Source of the DNA: Cephalothrix simula
Taxonomy: Eukaryota; Nemertea; Palaeonemertea; Archinemertea; Cephalotrichidae
Length of the DNA stretch: 13,413 nucleotides
Direction of reading: 5' to 3'
NCBI GenBank assembly: GCA_035591015.1
Contig: JAXIUW010124449.1
Location: 1 to 13,413, forward strand
Shown here: positions 1 to 8,828 of the stretch, in pieces
Numbering within the stretch: the first letter of the stretch is position 1
How the letters are laid out: every line of letters begins with the position of its first letter
Translations under genes and position numbers: made by a program
The notes under the pieces: generated by a model
The model's input: the letters and a program-made list of their open reading frames with translations, nothing else
Told to the model about the DNA's origin: nothing
Database searches by the model: none

Positions 1-349
1 TTGTAGCTAGTTTTGGTCTTAACCCGAACTGACCCGAACGACTCGGGTTTTTCCCTTAACATCCGACCACTGAAAGTGGGACTTAGTCTATTTTCGAATT
101 TTGTGCACATTTTGCGCCACCTTACCTCACCAGGTAGGGCAAAAAATTAAAACTCCCCCTTTCCCCCATGATGTGTAACTTTTCATGTCCTTTCCAAAAA
201 TTTATAGGGTTTAGGGGTTCCGATGATCCTTCTAGGATATCTCGACGGGGGGCCGAAATGTGACCGTTTTACGGTGCCTCATCCATTTTTTCCATCCATT
301 TGTGTAAAATATTTTCATATTTTAATTTTTCCTGTTGAAAAAATTTCAG
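1..349 (+). other. intron sequence upstream of the first visible phosphatase exon
   Basis: No coding exon is recognisable here. The stretch ends in an AT-rich tract and a TTTCAG acceptor at 344-349, so it is best read as the 3' part of an intron of the phosphatase gene. A short, partly self-complementary stretch with repeated CCCGAAC words lies at about 23-47. Nothing else stands out. Confidence 0.6.
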
Positions 350-527
350 TGTGGACAAAGTGAGTAAGGAAATCGTCGAGGAATCTGAAGAAAATGGCGG
401 TTTTGTTCATAACACAAGAAGAGGCACCGCCTACTTTTTTAGTGCCGAGGCCCTCCAAGAATTTTTACAGAAAAATAATTTATCTCATGTTATACGAGCT
501 CATGAAGTCCAACAAGTTGGATTCCAG
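350..527 (+). CDS. phosphatase penultimate exon
   Basis: The acceptor AG is at 348-349 and the donor GTAATA begins at 528. The exon holds one base completing a codon from the previous exon plus 59 codons, and ends in phase 0 after a Gln codon. The GTG at 351 is not a start codon; the reading frame simply enters from the upstream intron. Confidence 0.85.
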
Positions 528-2010
528 GTAATATATTATTCTATTAAGTTGATCATGTACATGTATTTGTTATAAAATCGTTTGTATGTAACCATATTGC
601 GAAAAATGTTTTTAAAGTTGGCCTCTAATAATGATTTATGAAGTTGTTTACTTTAAAAAAGTTTTGAATAGTTATATCATGAATATATTCATGCTTTAGT
701 AAGTTGTTATTTTTAGGAATTTTCGGGTATGAATTTATAAGCAATCACACGGTTTTTAAAAAATGTGTCTCGAAGTATACACCTACACAATTGGCCAGAA
801 AAATCGTATTGCAGCTGATGATTCCCAAAAATGTACCCCCACCTATGTTCTCGGAAACTACTAAATTACCCCCATAAACTATACATGAATGGATAGGTAA
901 TGACTTGTAGGTAAAGAATCTGCGTATTAAAATTTTATGACGTCACAGTGGCGCCCCCTAGCGGCAAAAAACTGAATTACGCTTCCTGTTCCTGAGTACA
1001 GCCTAGACCGTTAGAGATGGCAAAAAACCGATTGCGGAATTGAAATCAGCGAATCATTTGTATCTATAATAGTTAGGTTTCATTTTTCAAAATAACGCCC
1101 TATGACGTCATACCGCCATTTTGATGACCTCATCAGCCCCAAGATTCACTTTGCGTCCAAAATATAGCTTGTAATACCTTCAAATTTCGGAAATTTTATT
1201 TCTGAACATATTTAATGCGAATGGGAACATTTTAGCCAGTTGGATCACGGTGGGGCCCATGGTGACCACAGGGGTGCCATAGTGCACCATAGGGAGGCCA
1301 CTTTGATCCAATAGCCTAAAATATGTCTCCATCTGCATTAAATATGTTTCGGAAATAAAATTTCCGAAATTTGAAGGTTTTGGACGAAAAGTGAATTTTG
1401 GGGCTTATGACCCAAAGGGCTATATTTTTAGAAATTAAACATTCCTATAGAAATGTCTCGCTGAGTTAAATTCCGCAATCGGTTTTTTGCTATCTCTAAC
1501 GGTCTAGTTTGTACTCAGGAAGCGTAAATCAGTTATTCGCCACTAGGGGGCGCCACTATGAAGTCTTAAAATTTTAATGCGCAGATTCTTTACCTACAAG
1601 CAGAACTGTCGATATTTAAATGGATCAAAACATTGACATCATTGACGTAATTTAGCCAATGAGCCGTGAGTACGTCATATGCAAATGAGAAAATACCGCA
1701 GTTTACGTCATTATTGTAGACTAGTTCCGGTTTATTTTATGTTTCGCATTTAGATTTTTAATTACTTTTTTGTCATCTCTCCGAGACTGTAGTTTGGCCT
1801 CTCTATAGAAAAAACTACATCTTATACATGGCACACTTATTGAACATTATTGTTATTAGTCATGAAAATTATTTTTGATTTTAGGTTCAACAAAAAGGAA
1901 AATTATTGACAGTATTTTCGTCATCTCGTTACTGTGGTGGCTCTAACGAAGCGGCTTGTGTTTTAGCTGACAGCTGTAAATTAAGGCTTATACGCCTCGA
2001 CACGTCATGA
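350..2010 (+). CDS. PPP-family Ser/Thr protein phosphatase, C-terminal two exons (5' partial)
   Basis: Exons are 350-527 and 1885-2010, joined across a GT-AG intron; together they encode the last 100 residues. The first exon carries an RRGTAYFF stretch, equivalent to the R-G-V-S-F-T-F-G segment of PP1 with its phosphate-binding Arg, and a VIRAHEV motif, whose His (residue 51 of this fragment) is a metal ligand in PPP enzymes. The second exon starts in frame with [19 protein letters not shown], matching the TLFSAPNYCG loop of PP1. The protein ends LIRLDTS, without the PP2A C-terminal tail. Established for the family: a two-metal phosphoserine/phosphothreonine hydrolase. The other metal-ligand motifs (GDxHG, GDxVDRG, GNHE) must lie in exons outside the window. 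The exact subfamily is uncertain: [15 protein letters not shown] is unlike PP1, PP2A and PP2B and may belong to a divergent PPEF/PP7-like group. Confidence 0.85.
950..964 (-). promoter_or_regulatory. CTCF-like motif, left arm of foldback
   Basis: On the - strand the sequence is CCGCTAGGGGGCGCC, one base off the CTCF core consensus CCASYAGRKGGC. A palindromic CRE-type TGACGTCA lies just outside it at 938-945. Binding is inferred from sequence only. Confidence 0.35.
1540..1554 (+). promoter_or_regulatory. CTCF-like motif, right arm of foldback
   Basis: CCACTAGGGGGCGCC fits the core consensus CCASYAGRKGGC at every position. It is the mirror of the left-arm motif, so the pair is divergent. CTCF is conserved in many bilaterians, but occupancy here is inference. 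Confidence 0.4.
1885..2010 (+). CDS. phosphatase last exon
   Basis: A TTTTAG acceptor precedes 1885. The exon is in phase 0 and gives 41 residues and a TGA at 2008-2010. It contains the conserved loop Tyr (in SRYCGG). It is too short for a simple ORF search and was found by matching phosphatase motifs. No AATAAA lies close downstream; an ATTAAA at 2434-2439 is the nearest weak candidate. Confidence 0.85.
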   Translation, partial: VQQKGKLLTVFSSSRYCGGSNEAACVLADSCKLRLIRLDTS

Positions 2011-3572
2011 CATATTTTTATCGAAACATTTTTGATTTTTATCTCTCATTTTTATAATGTTATCAAGGTCATTGACCTTACTTCCAGTACATGTATTGGC
2101 CTACCATGTGGTCAACATATGACGTCATTCAGAGTAAGGACCAATGAGAATTGAAGTAAAGATCATGTGATATCTGATTGGAGATTGTAAAATGAGGGAC
2201 AATCATTTGTAACGGGATTCCTGAACGTAACATTTTGTTAACATCGTTACAATTTGTACGTAATTAATGTGACGAAGTAATGTGGTATATTTTGTTGTGT
2301 AATGGTCAAAATGAATTTTATCAAAGATTATTTTTACACTTTTTTAATCATCAAATTTTTTAAGGTGCATTGTCATTTTATCATTTTTATTTTTTTACAC
2401 CCATAAGAACTCGTAATATTATTCATTGATATCATTAAAAATGGTAGCGTTCCATTGCTCGCCCCGGGCAGCCACGAAATTCCAAAAATATCGTTCCATT
2501 GCTCATCCTACTACCGGAAATACGTCACAGAGCAGGAGCGCCAATGTAGAGGAGATCGGAAAACAAGATGGTGGCCAATTGTCGCTTCAACTTTTCCCTG
2601 GCCTATGAAATAACAAATATGGTTTCTTTTAATTCCGGTTATGTATCATTTTGTTTCTTGCTTTGATAACTTTCAAAATTTTGTTAAAGGTAGAAAAATA
2701 CCATTATCTGGCGGTGTTTTATACCTCGCTGACGAGTTATGCATTTTAGCAGATGCTTCAAGACCGCCGCCATGACACTTTCTCCAGAGAAGACGAGATT
2801 AGCGTTCCATTCACTTCCACTCATCCGAGAGGAGTTAGGGTTCTCTCGGGACTATCCGGGGAAGCAATGGAACAGTATAAATGATACTTTGTTTTATACA
2901 CGTAAAATATTCAACATGAACATAATTTTATTATTAAAGTGTGCGCAAGGCACTTAAATTGAAAGAAAATAACTTTATAAAATCGATTATTTCTTTATTT
3001 CTATGGGTCCTTTATAGGTATTTTATTTTACTACACTTGCAAACATTTAAAGAGGAAGTTTTTTACATGTTTCGCAATTGGAACTGAACTATGGGAATGA
3101 TTTTGAGTTTTCCTTTACCATTAATTTCGAAAATAAATTTAAAAGCGCCACCATTTTTGTGCACAAACACTAAACTTGTTCGCAACTTAGCGCTGATGTG
3201 CCCAAACTATGCTTTTCAAGTGTATTTGTTTGCTATCAAATGGTATAACACAAGCATACACGCCCCTCATTTTCTGCTATGGGGCCCTATAGCATGCAGT
3301 TTTGTTTTATTTATATTTTAAGGCTATAAGATGTCACATGATGTTGGGGGCACCTAGAGGTTGTCCCCGTCGCATGGACACCCTGGACATACATTTGAGA
3401 AAAATTGAAAAAACTGTCATCAGTATACGCGCTCAGATCTTTCAAACGTTATGCGATAAATTGATTTTATTTTTATACTTTTAATAGTCAAAATTTTGTT
3501 AGTCTGTAAAGTCTGTAATGCTGTATCACTTGTAATAAATGATACAATATTTCTAACAAGAATAAATAAGAC
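2011..3572. other. intergenic region between convergent phosphatase and LITAF gene A
   Basis: No convincing gene was found. The short ORFs here (for example 2739-2957 and 3091-3321 on +) lack recognisable motifs. A palindromic CRE (TGACGTCA) is at 2120-2127. The word GTTCCATTGCTC occurs at 2449-2460 and 2493-2504 and, in related inverted form, at 2861-2873. Between 2510 and 2580 there is a cluster of ACCGGAAATACGTCAC, a CCAAT and an AAGATGGTGGCC (YY1-like), which is promoter-like, but no coding region follows on either strand. Confidence 0.5.
2804..2873 (+). other. 70-base imperfect hairpin
   Basis: GTTCCATT pairs with AATGGAAC, CTTCC with GGAAG, and CCGAGAG with CTCTCGG around an 11-base loop, giving three stacked stems split by internal loops. 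The size is pre-miRNA-like, but no expression or conservation can be seen here. Confidence 0.4.
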
Positions 3573-3578
3573 TTTATT
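3573..3578 (-). terminator. polyadenylation signal of LITAF gene A
   Basis: AATAAA on the - strand, about 117 bases downstream of the gene A stop codon, at a normal distance for a short 3' UTR. Confidence 0.55.
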
Positions 3579-3694
3579 ATTCTTAATAATGATGCTCCAA
3601 CTGTCCGGGACATTTGAAAGTAATTTTTTGGATACAATTTTTGAAATTTTTTACTTGTGAAATGGAAGTCTCGTTGATTTTCCATTGTGGCTTT

Positions 3695-3869
3695 TTAATA
3701 TCCTTGTGATCTTGCATTAAGATAATCCGCTTGTCTCTGAAGTCGTGCTGCTTGCGCAGCTTCCTGTCTTTTATACATCCCCACAATTTTATCACAATGT
3801 GGACAGTAGTGTTTAACATCTTTACACTGATCACAATAAAAAGGGATTAAGCAGCACCCTAAAACACCC
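3695..3869 (-). CDS. LITAF: LITAF gene A exon 3 (terminal, 175 nt)
   Basis: Starts after TTTTTTTGCAG. It carries GVLGCCLIPFYCD, the HYCPHC knuckle and a tail ending NARSQGY, then TAA at 3695-3697. It has exactly the same length as the gene B copy at 7483-7309. Confidence 0.9.
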
Positions 3870-5723
3870 CTGCAAAAAAAACCATATATCGTTTTTATCT
3901 TTTTTTCTAAAGCCTGAACGGACTGAAAACTGTCAAATCCCGTCAAATTAATCACTTACATGTAAACAAACCCAACCGAAAGAAGTGCCCCAAAATAGAC
4001 ACGAATAATAATTACTCAATGTCACCAAAAATTAAAATAGATATTTGCAAAAATTAGCGGAGGTCGTAAATGCACGTTATCCACCCGTTCCCCACCCCGT
4101 GGGGAAAATTGAAAACGGTAAAAGACCATATGCCCCACCTCTATATGTCGCAAGTTGTTTATGTGACATTGACAAATATAAAGCTGTTTCAGGTGATAAA
4201 ATCTACCCAAAAAGAGCACCCCATTTTGGCAAAACTGAGACCAATGTTCAAAATTTAACCTTCAAAATTAACAGCCATTATCTCCGCATGGCGGGGACAT
4301 CTAAAAAAACGTTAAAACGACATTAGCCCCGCTATGGCGGCGCATTTTTTCAGTCCACTATAGCCCGATATCCCCACTCTAGCACTACCCCACCACGCCC
4401 CCTATGGTGACTTTAATTGAAAAGTGCATTATATGGTCTTTCAAAACATTACGTCATTTAGCGCGTGCAACTCGTGTCGATTGTCATTGGCTGAGGTGTA
4501 GTCCTAGGCGCCTATTATGGTAATTAGTATTTTTAAAAAACTTGCACAGGGATTCATTGCGGATTTAGTATGTTCTAGGAAAGTTTAAGAATATTTTTGA
4601 CTAAAATGTTTTGTGACATGACTGGGCATTACATTGTTTGTAGTCATGATTGGGTGTAGAAGCGAGATTCAACATCCAATCACGTACATGTTTATAAACA
4701 ATGTAGTTGATTTGTTTAAGAGAAAAATTTGACAGAAATCCTCTTAAGATCCTCTAAGGGGAATAATTTTAAATCCGCTCAAACTTGAATTATCTTGAAT
4801 GTAGCGCGTGGCTCCTGGGCAATTGGCTTAACCATGGTTCATGCTAGTAATGGGAAGGGAATGTGTATAATAGGTTTGGGACTTACCCCATGAAAACAAT
4901 CATAAAACACCATAACCAAGTCATAAAGCTTGATACCGTCTCAATCCTAGTTGTTATTTGTTGGTGACAAAATTGACACGTGACTGCTTGTGGAAAATCT
5001 CCAAAGAACACAGGCTGTGGCTGTTGAACAATAACAACTGTCTGTCCTACGTATGGAGCTTGACCGGGCTGACCTGGCTGGGCTGTATATTGACCAGACT
5101 GAGAAATATATTGGACTGGTGGTTGACTTCCTGGCTGACCATATTGTACCTGTTGCTGGCTTGAAGATTGGATTCCAGGCTGGGATGTTTGTTGTGCAGC
5201 TGGGTTCCAGTATTGTGTTCCAGAGGGCTGAAAAGCCTCATTGTATGCTGTGAACGATATGGACAAATTATGAGCTTAATGGAAAATGTTATGCTGACTG
5301 TATCAAATCGTTGCGGCGTGGCGCTAGTGGGGATACCGGACTGAAAAATGCCCTGCCATTGCGGGGCCCACTTCGGCTAACGTCGTTTTACCGTTTTTAG
5401 ATGTCCATAATGGCTGTTACCTTTTTAAGCAGAGAAATCCCCACCCCATATGGGTGGGTCTAGCGGTATATAGAGGTGGGGCATAGCGTCTTTTACTGTT
5501 TTCAACTTTAGCCCGCGGGGTGGGGATAACGGATGACCTCCCCAATCCCTCACCTATCACCAACACGCTGCGGTGAATTTAATTGACTGTGCATAAAAGA
5601 ATGACATGATCCCTACGGACAATTATATATCAGCAAATCCTACGAGAGACTATAATCATAAAACTAAAAAATTGACGAAATGAAAAAATACTTACATGGC
5701 GGTGGTTGCTCCGTTTTGGACAT
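3695..5723 (-). CDS. LITAF: LITAF-domain protein, gene A (three exons, complete, 187 aa)
   Basis: Exons on the - strand are 5723-5696, 5247-4887 and 3869-3695; the joined length is 564 nt and the frame is open to a TAA. Residues 7-11 form PPPSY, the WW-domain/NEDD4-type binding motif of LITAF proteins. Residues 12-95 are rich in Gln, Pro, Tyr and Gly. The LITAF domain follows: a first CxxC at C100/C103, a hydrophobic membrane-inserting stretch about 117-141 (with TWLW and LGCCLIPF), and a second knuckle HYCPHC with C152/C155. The basic, Ala/Gln-rich tail ends NARSQGY. Family knowledge: a zinc-stabilised monotopic protein on late endosome/lysosome membranes, linked to ESCRT-related sorting and, in molluscs, to immune challenge. 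The ATG at 5721-5723 was chosen because it joins in frame and restores PPPSY. An in-frame ATG at 5264-5266 lies in the intron. Very confident of family; one-to-one orthology is uncertain. Confidence 0.92.
4059..4398 (+). repeat. intronic repeat copy 1 (gene A intron 2)
   Basis: This segment reappears inverted at about 5312-5543 in intron 1. Shared words include GCCCCACCTCT, AACAGCCATTAT, GACATCTAAAAA and TCAGTCC. It has no coding sense and probably represents a small non-autonomous element. The copies differ by many substitutions and indels. Confidence 0.7.
4628..4706. repeat. small imperfect inverted repeat in gene A intron 2
   Basis: TTACATTGTTTGTAG...TGATTGGGTGT is mirrored by ACATCCAATCA...TATAAACAATGTAG. 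It is a degraded foldback of about 80 bases. The rest of this intron, about 4400-4886, shows nothing else recognisable. Confidence 0.45.
4887..5247 (-). CDS. LITAF: LITAF gene A exon 2
   Basis: Starts after TTCACAG and ends GG before GTAAGT (phase 2). It carries the Gln/Pro-rich N-terminal region, the first CxxC (TCQFC) and the first half of the membrane segment. Closely similar in DNA to 11687-11339 of gene B, with 12 extra bases. Confidence 0.9.
5312..5543 (-). repeat. intronic repeat copy 2, inverted (gene A intron 1)
   Basis: Reverse-complement relative of 4059-4398 on the other side of exon 2. In a gene A transcript the two copies could pair over most of their length and loop out exon 2. 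Confidence 0.7.
5696..5723 (-). CDS. LITAF: LITAF gene A exon 1 (28 nt coding)
   Basis: Encodes MSKTEQPPP plus one base, followed by a perfect GTAAGT donor. It is a micro-exon found by matching the same arrangement in gene B. The split codon is Ser, completing PPPSY with exon 2. Confidence 0.85.
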
Positions 5724-5730
5724 CTACACT

Positions 5731-5816
5731 TAATGTTGCCAGAGTTACAACCTCTCTCTATATCATATATAGGCGATTTACTGCCAGTTTATTTTCATGG
5801 CAGAATCGAATCGATA
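5731..5816 (-). promoter_or_regulatory. gene A promoter/5' UTR block shared with gene B
   Basis: Reading toward the gene: AGAATCGAATCGATA (in reverse, at 5802-5816), a TATA-like CCTATATATGATATA (about 5759-5773), a GAGAGAGG tract and then AACTCTGGCAACATT (5731-5745) just before the start codon. The same words in the same order precede gene B. The spacing fits a TATA box and a very short 5' UTR, but no transcription start is demonstrated. Confidence 0.5.
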
Positions 5817-5823
5817 CGGAGAT

Positions 5824-6880
5824 TGCAAAAACGTTTGCTCGACTAGACTTGGTGATGATCAAAGACAAGTAGGCTATATCTACTACAAAAACGAAACCAT
5901 TAATCTTATTAATCAAGTAATAATCTCGGAAATTATAATTATGCCATAGAATACGGACAAAAAGCGCACTTAAAATTTAAAAATGTTCTCTAATTCGGGT
6001 TAGCAGACAAAGTTTCTACAATGATGGCGCTGCTTGAATGTTTACACTTTCGACCACTGAATGTGTAGTATCTAAACTAACAATATACCGGTACTAAACA
6101 ATAAAACCAGGTTTTAGAAGTTGAAAATGCATTTTCAAAGGGTTGCGGATTTTATTAGAGCAGCCCCTCAATAGCAACGGCGGCCGGTCTATAGCGCACC
6201 CATTATATCTCGGCCCACATTGACTGGTTAAAACTCGGTACGGTAGCAACTAAGTTTACACACAGTAAATGATACCAAAAAAATTAACCTGTATTATAAA
6301 AAATACATTTATTAAAATATTTGCTCAGTCTGCAAATTCAATTTACATGTAGATATTCGTCGTGCCAATACAGACAATACCATAAAGAAAAAATATAGTA
6401 GTATTTAGTATAGCTGCTTTAAATACATTAAAAACGAATTTTTTCATTAGATTAATGCAATCATCTTTCCACTCCACTTCAGAGTCGGTTATCCATGGTA
6501 TGGCCAATTTAGCTGTGGCTTTAAAAGGCACAGACCCAGTATGTTGAAACAGGGTGTCGTCAGGTTTTTATTTATCTCTAAAATGTATGGTACCGCTTTC
6601 TTCATCATGTATAAGATTGTATAAAAAGGTTTAATTTGGGGAATCGACTTCTTTGGTGTATCACGTTCACAGAAACGTTGAGAAATCCCAACGTTTGTAA
6701 AGTACTTTTCTCAAAATTGAAAAATTGTAGTGTTAATATTTCTAAAAACCTATATATATCCTGGTTTGCAATTACATAATGACAAGATGGACCATAATTT
6801 ACAATTTCAAGTGACGTAACGGGCTGTACACGAAATCTGAGGGCACTCGCGGCCTCGTTCAACAAAAATCCTCGAGGTTT
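5824..6880. other. AT-rich intergenic stretch, no gene recognised
   Basis: Between the gene A promoter and the 3' side of gene B. The short ORFs (for example 6343-6531 on -) have no family features. AATAAA on the - strand at about 6881-6886 could serve gene B transcripts that end at the 7309 stop, giving a 3' UTR of about 430 bases. This is weak evidence. Confidence 0.4.
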
Positions 6881-6884
6881 TTTA

Positions 6885-7210
6885 TTAGGCATGGGACCGA
6901 GGCCTCGGCGAGAAATTTTTATCAGTTGGAAAGCTATCGCAACCATGTTTTTCCGACTGCTCCCTTCCCTGCGAATACCCAAAAAGACTTTAAATCTTAT
7001 TCCAATGCCCTTTTCTGTGAGATTAATCGAAAAGTATTGCAAAAATTTTATCTAATACGATAAATCGCGCTGAAAACGGCGTCGAAATATTAAGATAAAA
7101 GTTTTTTTGTGTGTACAAGTGTTCTCATTGAGGGGAGCAGTCGGAAAAACATGGCTGCAATAGCTTTCAGAATAATGAAAATTTCTAGCCGAGGCCTCGG
7201 GCCCATGCCT
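6885..7210. repeat. inverted repeat downstream of gene B
   Basis: The left arm, about 6888-6968, and right arm, about 7130-7209, are reverse complements with scattered mismatches (GGCATGGG, CGAGGCCTCGG, CATGTTTTTCCGACTGCTCC). Weaker complementarity continues inward. ORFs on both strands translate the arms into the same peptide, which shows that they are by-products of the repeat rather than genes. Confidence 0.7.
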
Positions 7211-7308
7211 ATTTTTTATATAATTAAATTGTTTATAACAAATGAGGGAAACGAGCGGGGAAAAGTATCTGCCCCTCACATTTTCACCAGCTCATAAACT
7301 AATGATGA

Positions 7309-7483
7309 CTAATATCCTTGTGATCTAGCATTAAGGTAATCCACACGTCTCTGCAACCGTGCTGCACGCGCCGCCTGCTGCCTGTTATACATCCCGACAA
7401 CTTGTTCACATTGTGGGCAGAAGTGCTTAACATTTTTGCACATATCACAAAAGAAAGGAATTAAGCAGCACCCTATTACACCC
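7309..7483 (-). CDS. LITAF: gene B terminal exon copy 1 (intact, 175 nt)
   Basis: Starts after TTTTTGCAG and runs GVIGCCLIPFFCDMC, then KHFCPQC (second zinc knuckle, C148/C151 when joined to gene B exons 1-2), and ends NARSQGY with TAG at 7309-7311. Length, phase and tail match gene A exon 3, so this is the copy that best keeps the ancestral form. Joined to gene B exon 2 it gives 183 aa. It is farthest from exon 2 (intron of about 3.9 kb). It could be an alternative last exon or a leftover of a third gene. Confidence 0.8.
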
Positions 7484-7540
7484 CTGCAAAAAGGATAAAA
7501 AAGGCTGTATTAAACGCATAATCCACGGTAAATTCGTTAC

Positions 7541-7903
7541 GAAAAAATCGGTGTTTTTCTTTAGTCTTTTGCGATTTGTAAAAAACTAAACGAGTGAAAA
7601 AAATTTTGATAGATGATTACAAAACTAGACAAGTTTCTGGGGATATCACATGGTGTTTAACACCTACCGGTACATGTATCACGTTTTAAGTTGCATAGCT
7701 ATTGGGCTTTAAATTTTCAGTAACTTCGTTATTCGCACAAATAGGTACCCCAATAGCTATGCAACTTAAAACTTGATAGGTGTCAAACACCATGGGATAT
7801 CTCCAGAAACTTGTCAAGTTTTGTAATCATCTATCCAAAATGTTCTCTCTCACTTAGTTTGTTTACAAATCACAAAAAATTAAAGCAAAACACCGATTTT
7901 TTC
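7541..7903. mobile_element. 363 bp foldback element, first copy
   Basis: Ends GAAAAAATCGGTGTTTT and its reverse complement. The arms pair to the words GCATAGCTATTGGG / CCCAATAGCTATGC at about 7693-7706 and 7749-7762, around a ~42-base centre. The left arm has an extra ACCGGTACATGTATCACG-like insertion. There is no ORF and no visible target duplication. Confidence 0.7.
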
Positions 7904-8005
7904 ACCTTGATGGAATTAGTCAAGTGATTGAAAAATATAATGGGCAAAGTAAAACCCCATTATCATGCCGCGTCAGGATAATATAGGAACCCCTTACCCT
8001 TAGCC

Positions 8006-8105
8006 TCACTTTCCCACAATTTTTTCACAATGCGGACAGTATATAGTGTGTAGTATCTTTGCACATATAAAATAGAAAGGGATTATGAAGCACCCTAAAA
8101 GACCC
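8006..8105 (-). pseudogene. broken terminal exon copy 2
   Basis: After TTTTTGCAG it begins GLLGCFIIPFY, then a one-base loss and a four-base gain shift the frame across the former CDMCKDTTH segment before it returns to YCPHCEKIVG and meets TGA. The Cys pair before the knuckle is scrambled and the tail is lost. The net change is one extra codon, so the outer frame survives but the domain does not look functional. Confidence 0.7.
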
Positions 8106-8410
8106 CTGCAAAAATAACACATGTAGCATCATGTTCTTTAGTGTACATGTAAGTATGCTAGTACATTGAGGGGTTGACAGGTTGGCAAGTTAGATGATTT
8201 AAGGAGGTTTTAGCCTCATAATATTACTAGGGATAGGCCTAAGGAATCTAGGATTAGAGTTTTGGTTTGGGATTTGTTGGCACACTCACTGGTAAGGGTG
8301 TATTCTTAGGCTTCGTCTGGGATTATTATTTAGGTTTAAAACTATAAAGTTAAGGTATTTAAGGTTAGGTTGAGGGCTTCAGTTAAGAGATTAAAAAAAG
8401 CCAAAACGTG

Positions 8411-8480
8411 TAAAATTTAAGCATACACTGTACTCGGATAGCAAAAAATGCGATTTAAGCAGCGTACACGGTACGGAAGC
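8411..8480. repeat. degenerate AAGCRTACAC repeat tract (first copy)
   Basis: AATTTAAGCATACAC and ATTTAAGCAGCGTACACGG resemble the longer tract at 10909-11093. The same tract recurs at 9913-9982 through the tandem duplication. Between 8165 and 8330, words such as GACAGGTTGGCA and GTTTTGGTTTGGGA also have relatives at 11108-11190, indicating an older, larger duplication. Confidence 0.5.
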
Positions 8481-8711
8481 TTGTTTATCTTGTTTTCTCA
8501 CAACATTTCAACCTTTCTTCTGTCAACCATGTATTGATTTTAAACTTATCAATCTCTATCGGAGTTTTCCCAATGGAAACGGCAGAAGTATTAATATTGT
8601 TGACCTTAACTAGGTTAAGTTGAGCTCGCTCCTGTTTCTCTTTTTGCTCCCGTCATATACATGAATATGTGTCGAATCGCATTTACACAGTCTGTCTGCT
8701 TTTACACATAC

Positions 8712-8802
8712 CTACAATTTGTTTACAATGTGACCTATGTCCTGTGTATAACATCTTAGCACAAATCTCAAAAAAGGGGTTAATAAATATCCTATAACAC
8801 CC
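8712..8802 (-). pseudogene. broken terminal exon copy 3
   Basis: Begins GVIGYLLTPF after TTTCAAG (the usual CAG is changed). A deletion then shifts the frame, the zinc knuckle is not translated, and TAG follows at 8712-8714. The homologous frame also has stops. It is the most decayed type in the array. Confidence 0.7.
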
Positions 8803-8828
8803 CTTGAAAAATACCATTAAAAATACAT

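Larger units (their letters stand above)
904..1600. mobile_element. ~700 bp foldback (MITE-like) element in the phosphatase intron
   Basis: The outer ends CTTGTAGGTAAAGAATCTGC (from 904) and its reverse complement (1581-1600) start two long arms. The arms stay complementary, with indels, until about 1240 on the left and 1311 on the right, leaving a ~55-base centre. The left arm is ~47 bases longer than the right. There is no transposase ORF, so a non-autonomous inverted-repeat element is likely. No clear target site duplication is visible at the ends, so the family cannot be named. Confidence 0.75.

Noticed and set aside
1679-1686. Octamer ATGCAAAT next to TACGTCAT as an enhancer
   Set aside because: An eight-base match inside a large AT-rich intron is expected by chance; no supporting cluster.
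2739-2957. 72-residue + strand ORF after a CCGCCGCCATGAC context
   Set aside because: The translation covers a hairpin and low-complexity AT-rich DNA, with no motif; weak compared with chance.
3091-3484. Two overlapping + strand ORFs in the intergenic region
   Set aside because: No domain, no splice or UTR support, ordinary AT-rich composition.
4958-5253. Two + strand ORFs over gene A exon 2
   Set aside because: Antisense shadows of the LITAF exon; no family features.
4883-5266. Single-exon reading of the gene A N-terminal half starting at an ATG at 5264-5266
   Set aside because: The first residues come from the intron: TTCACAG is an acceptor, and joining to exon 1 at 5696 restores PPPSY exactly as in gene B.
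6605-7042. 145-residue - strand ORF as a gene
   Set aside because: About a third of it is one arm of an inverted repeat, and the rest has no recognisable domain or splice context.
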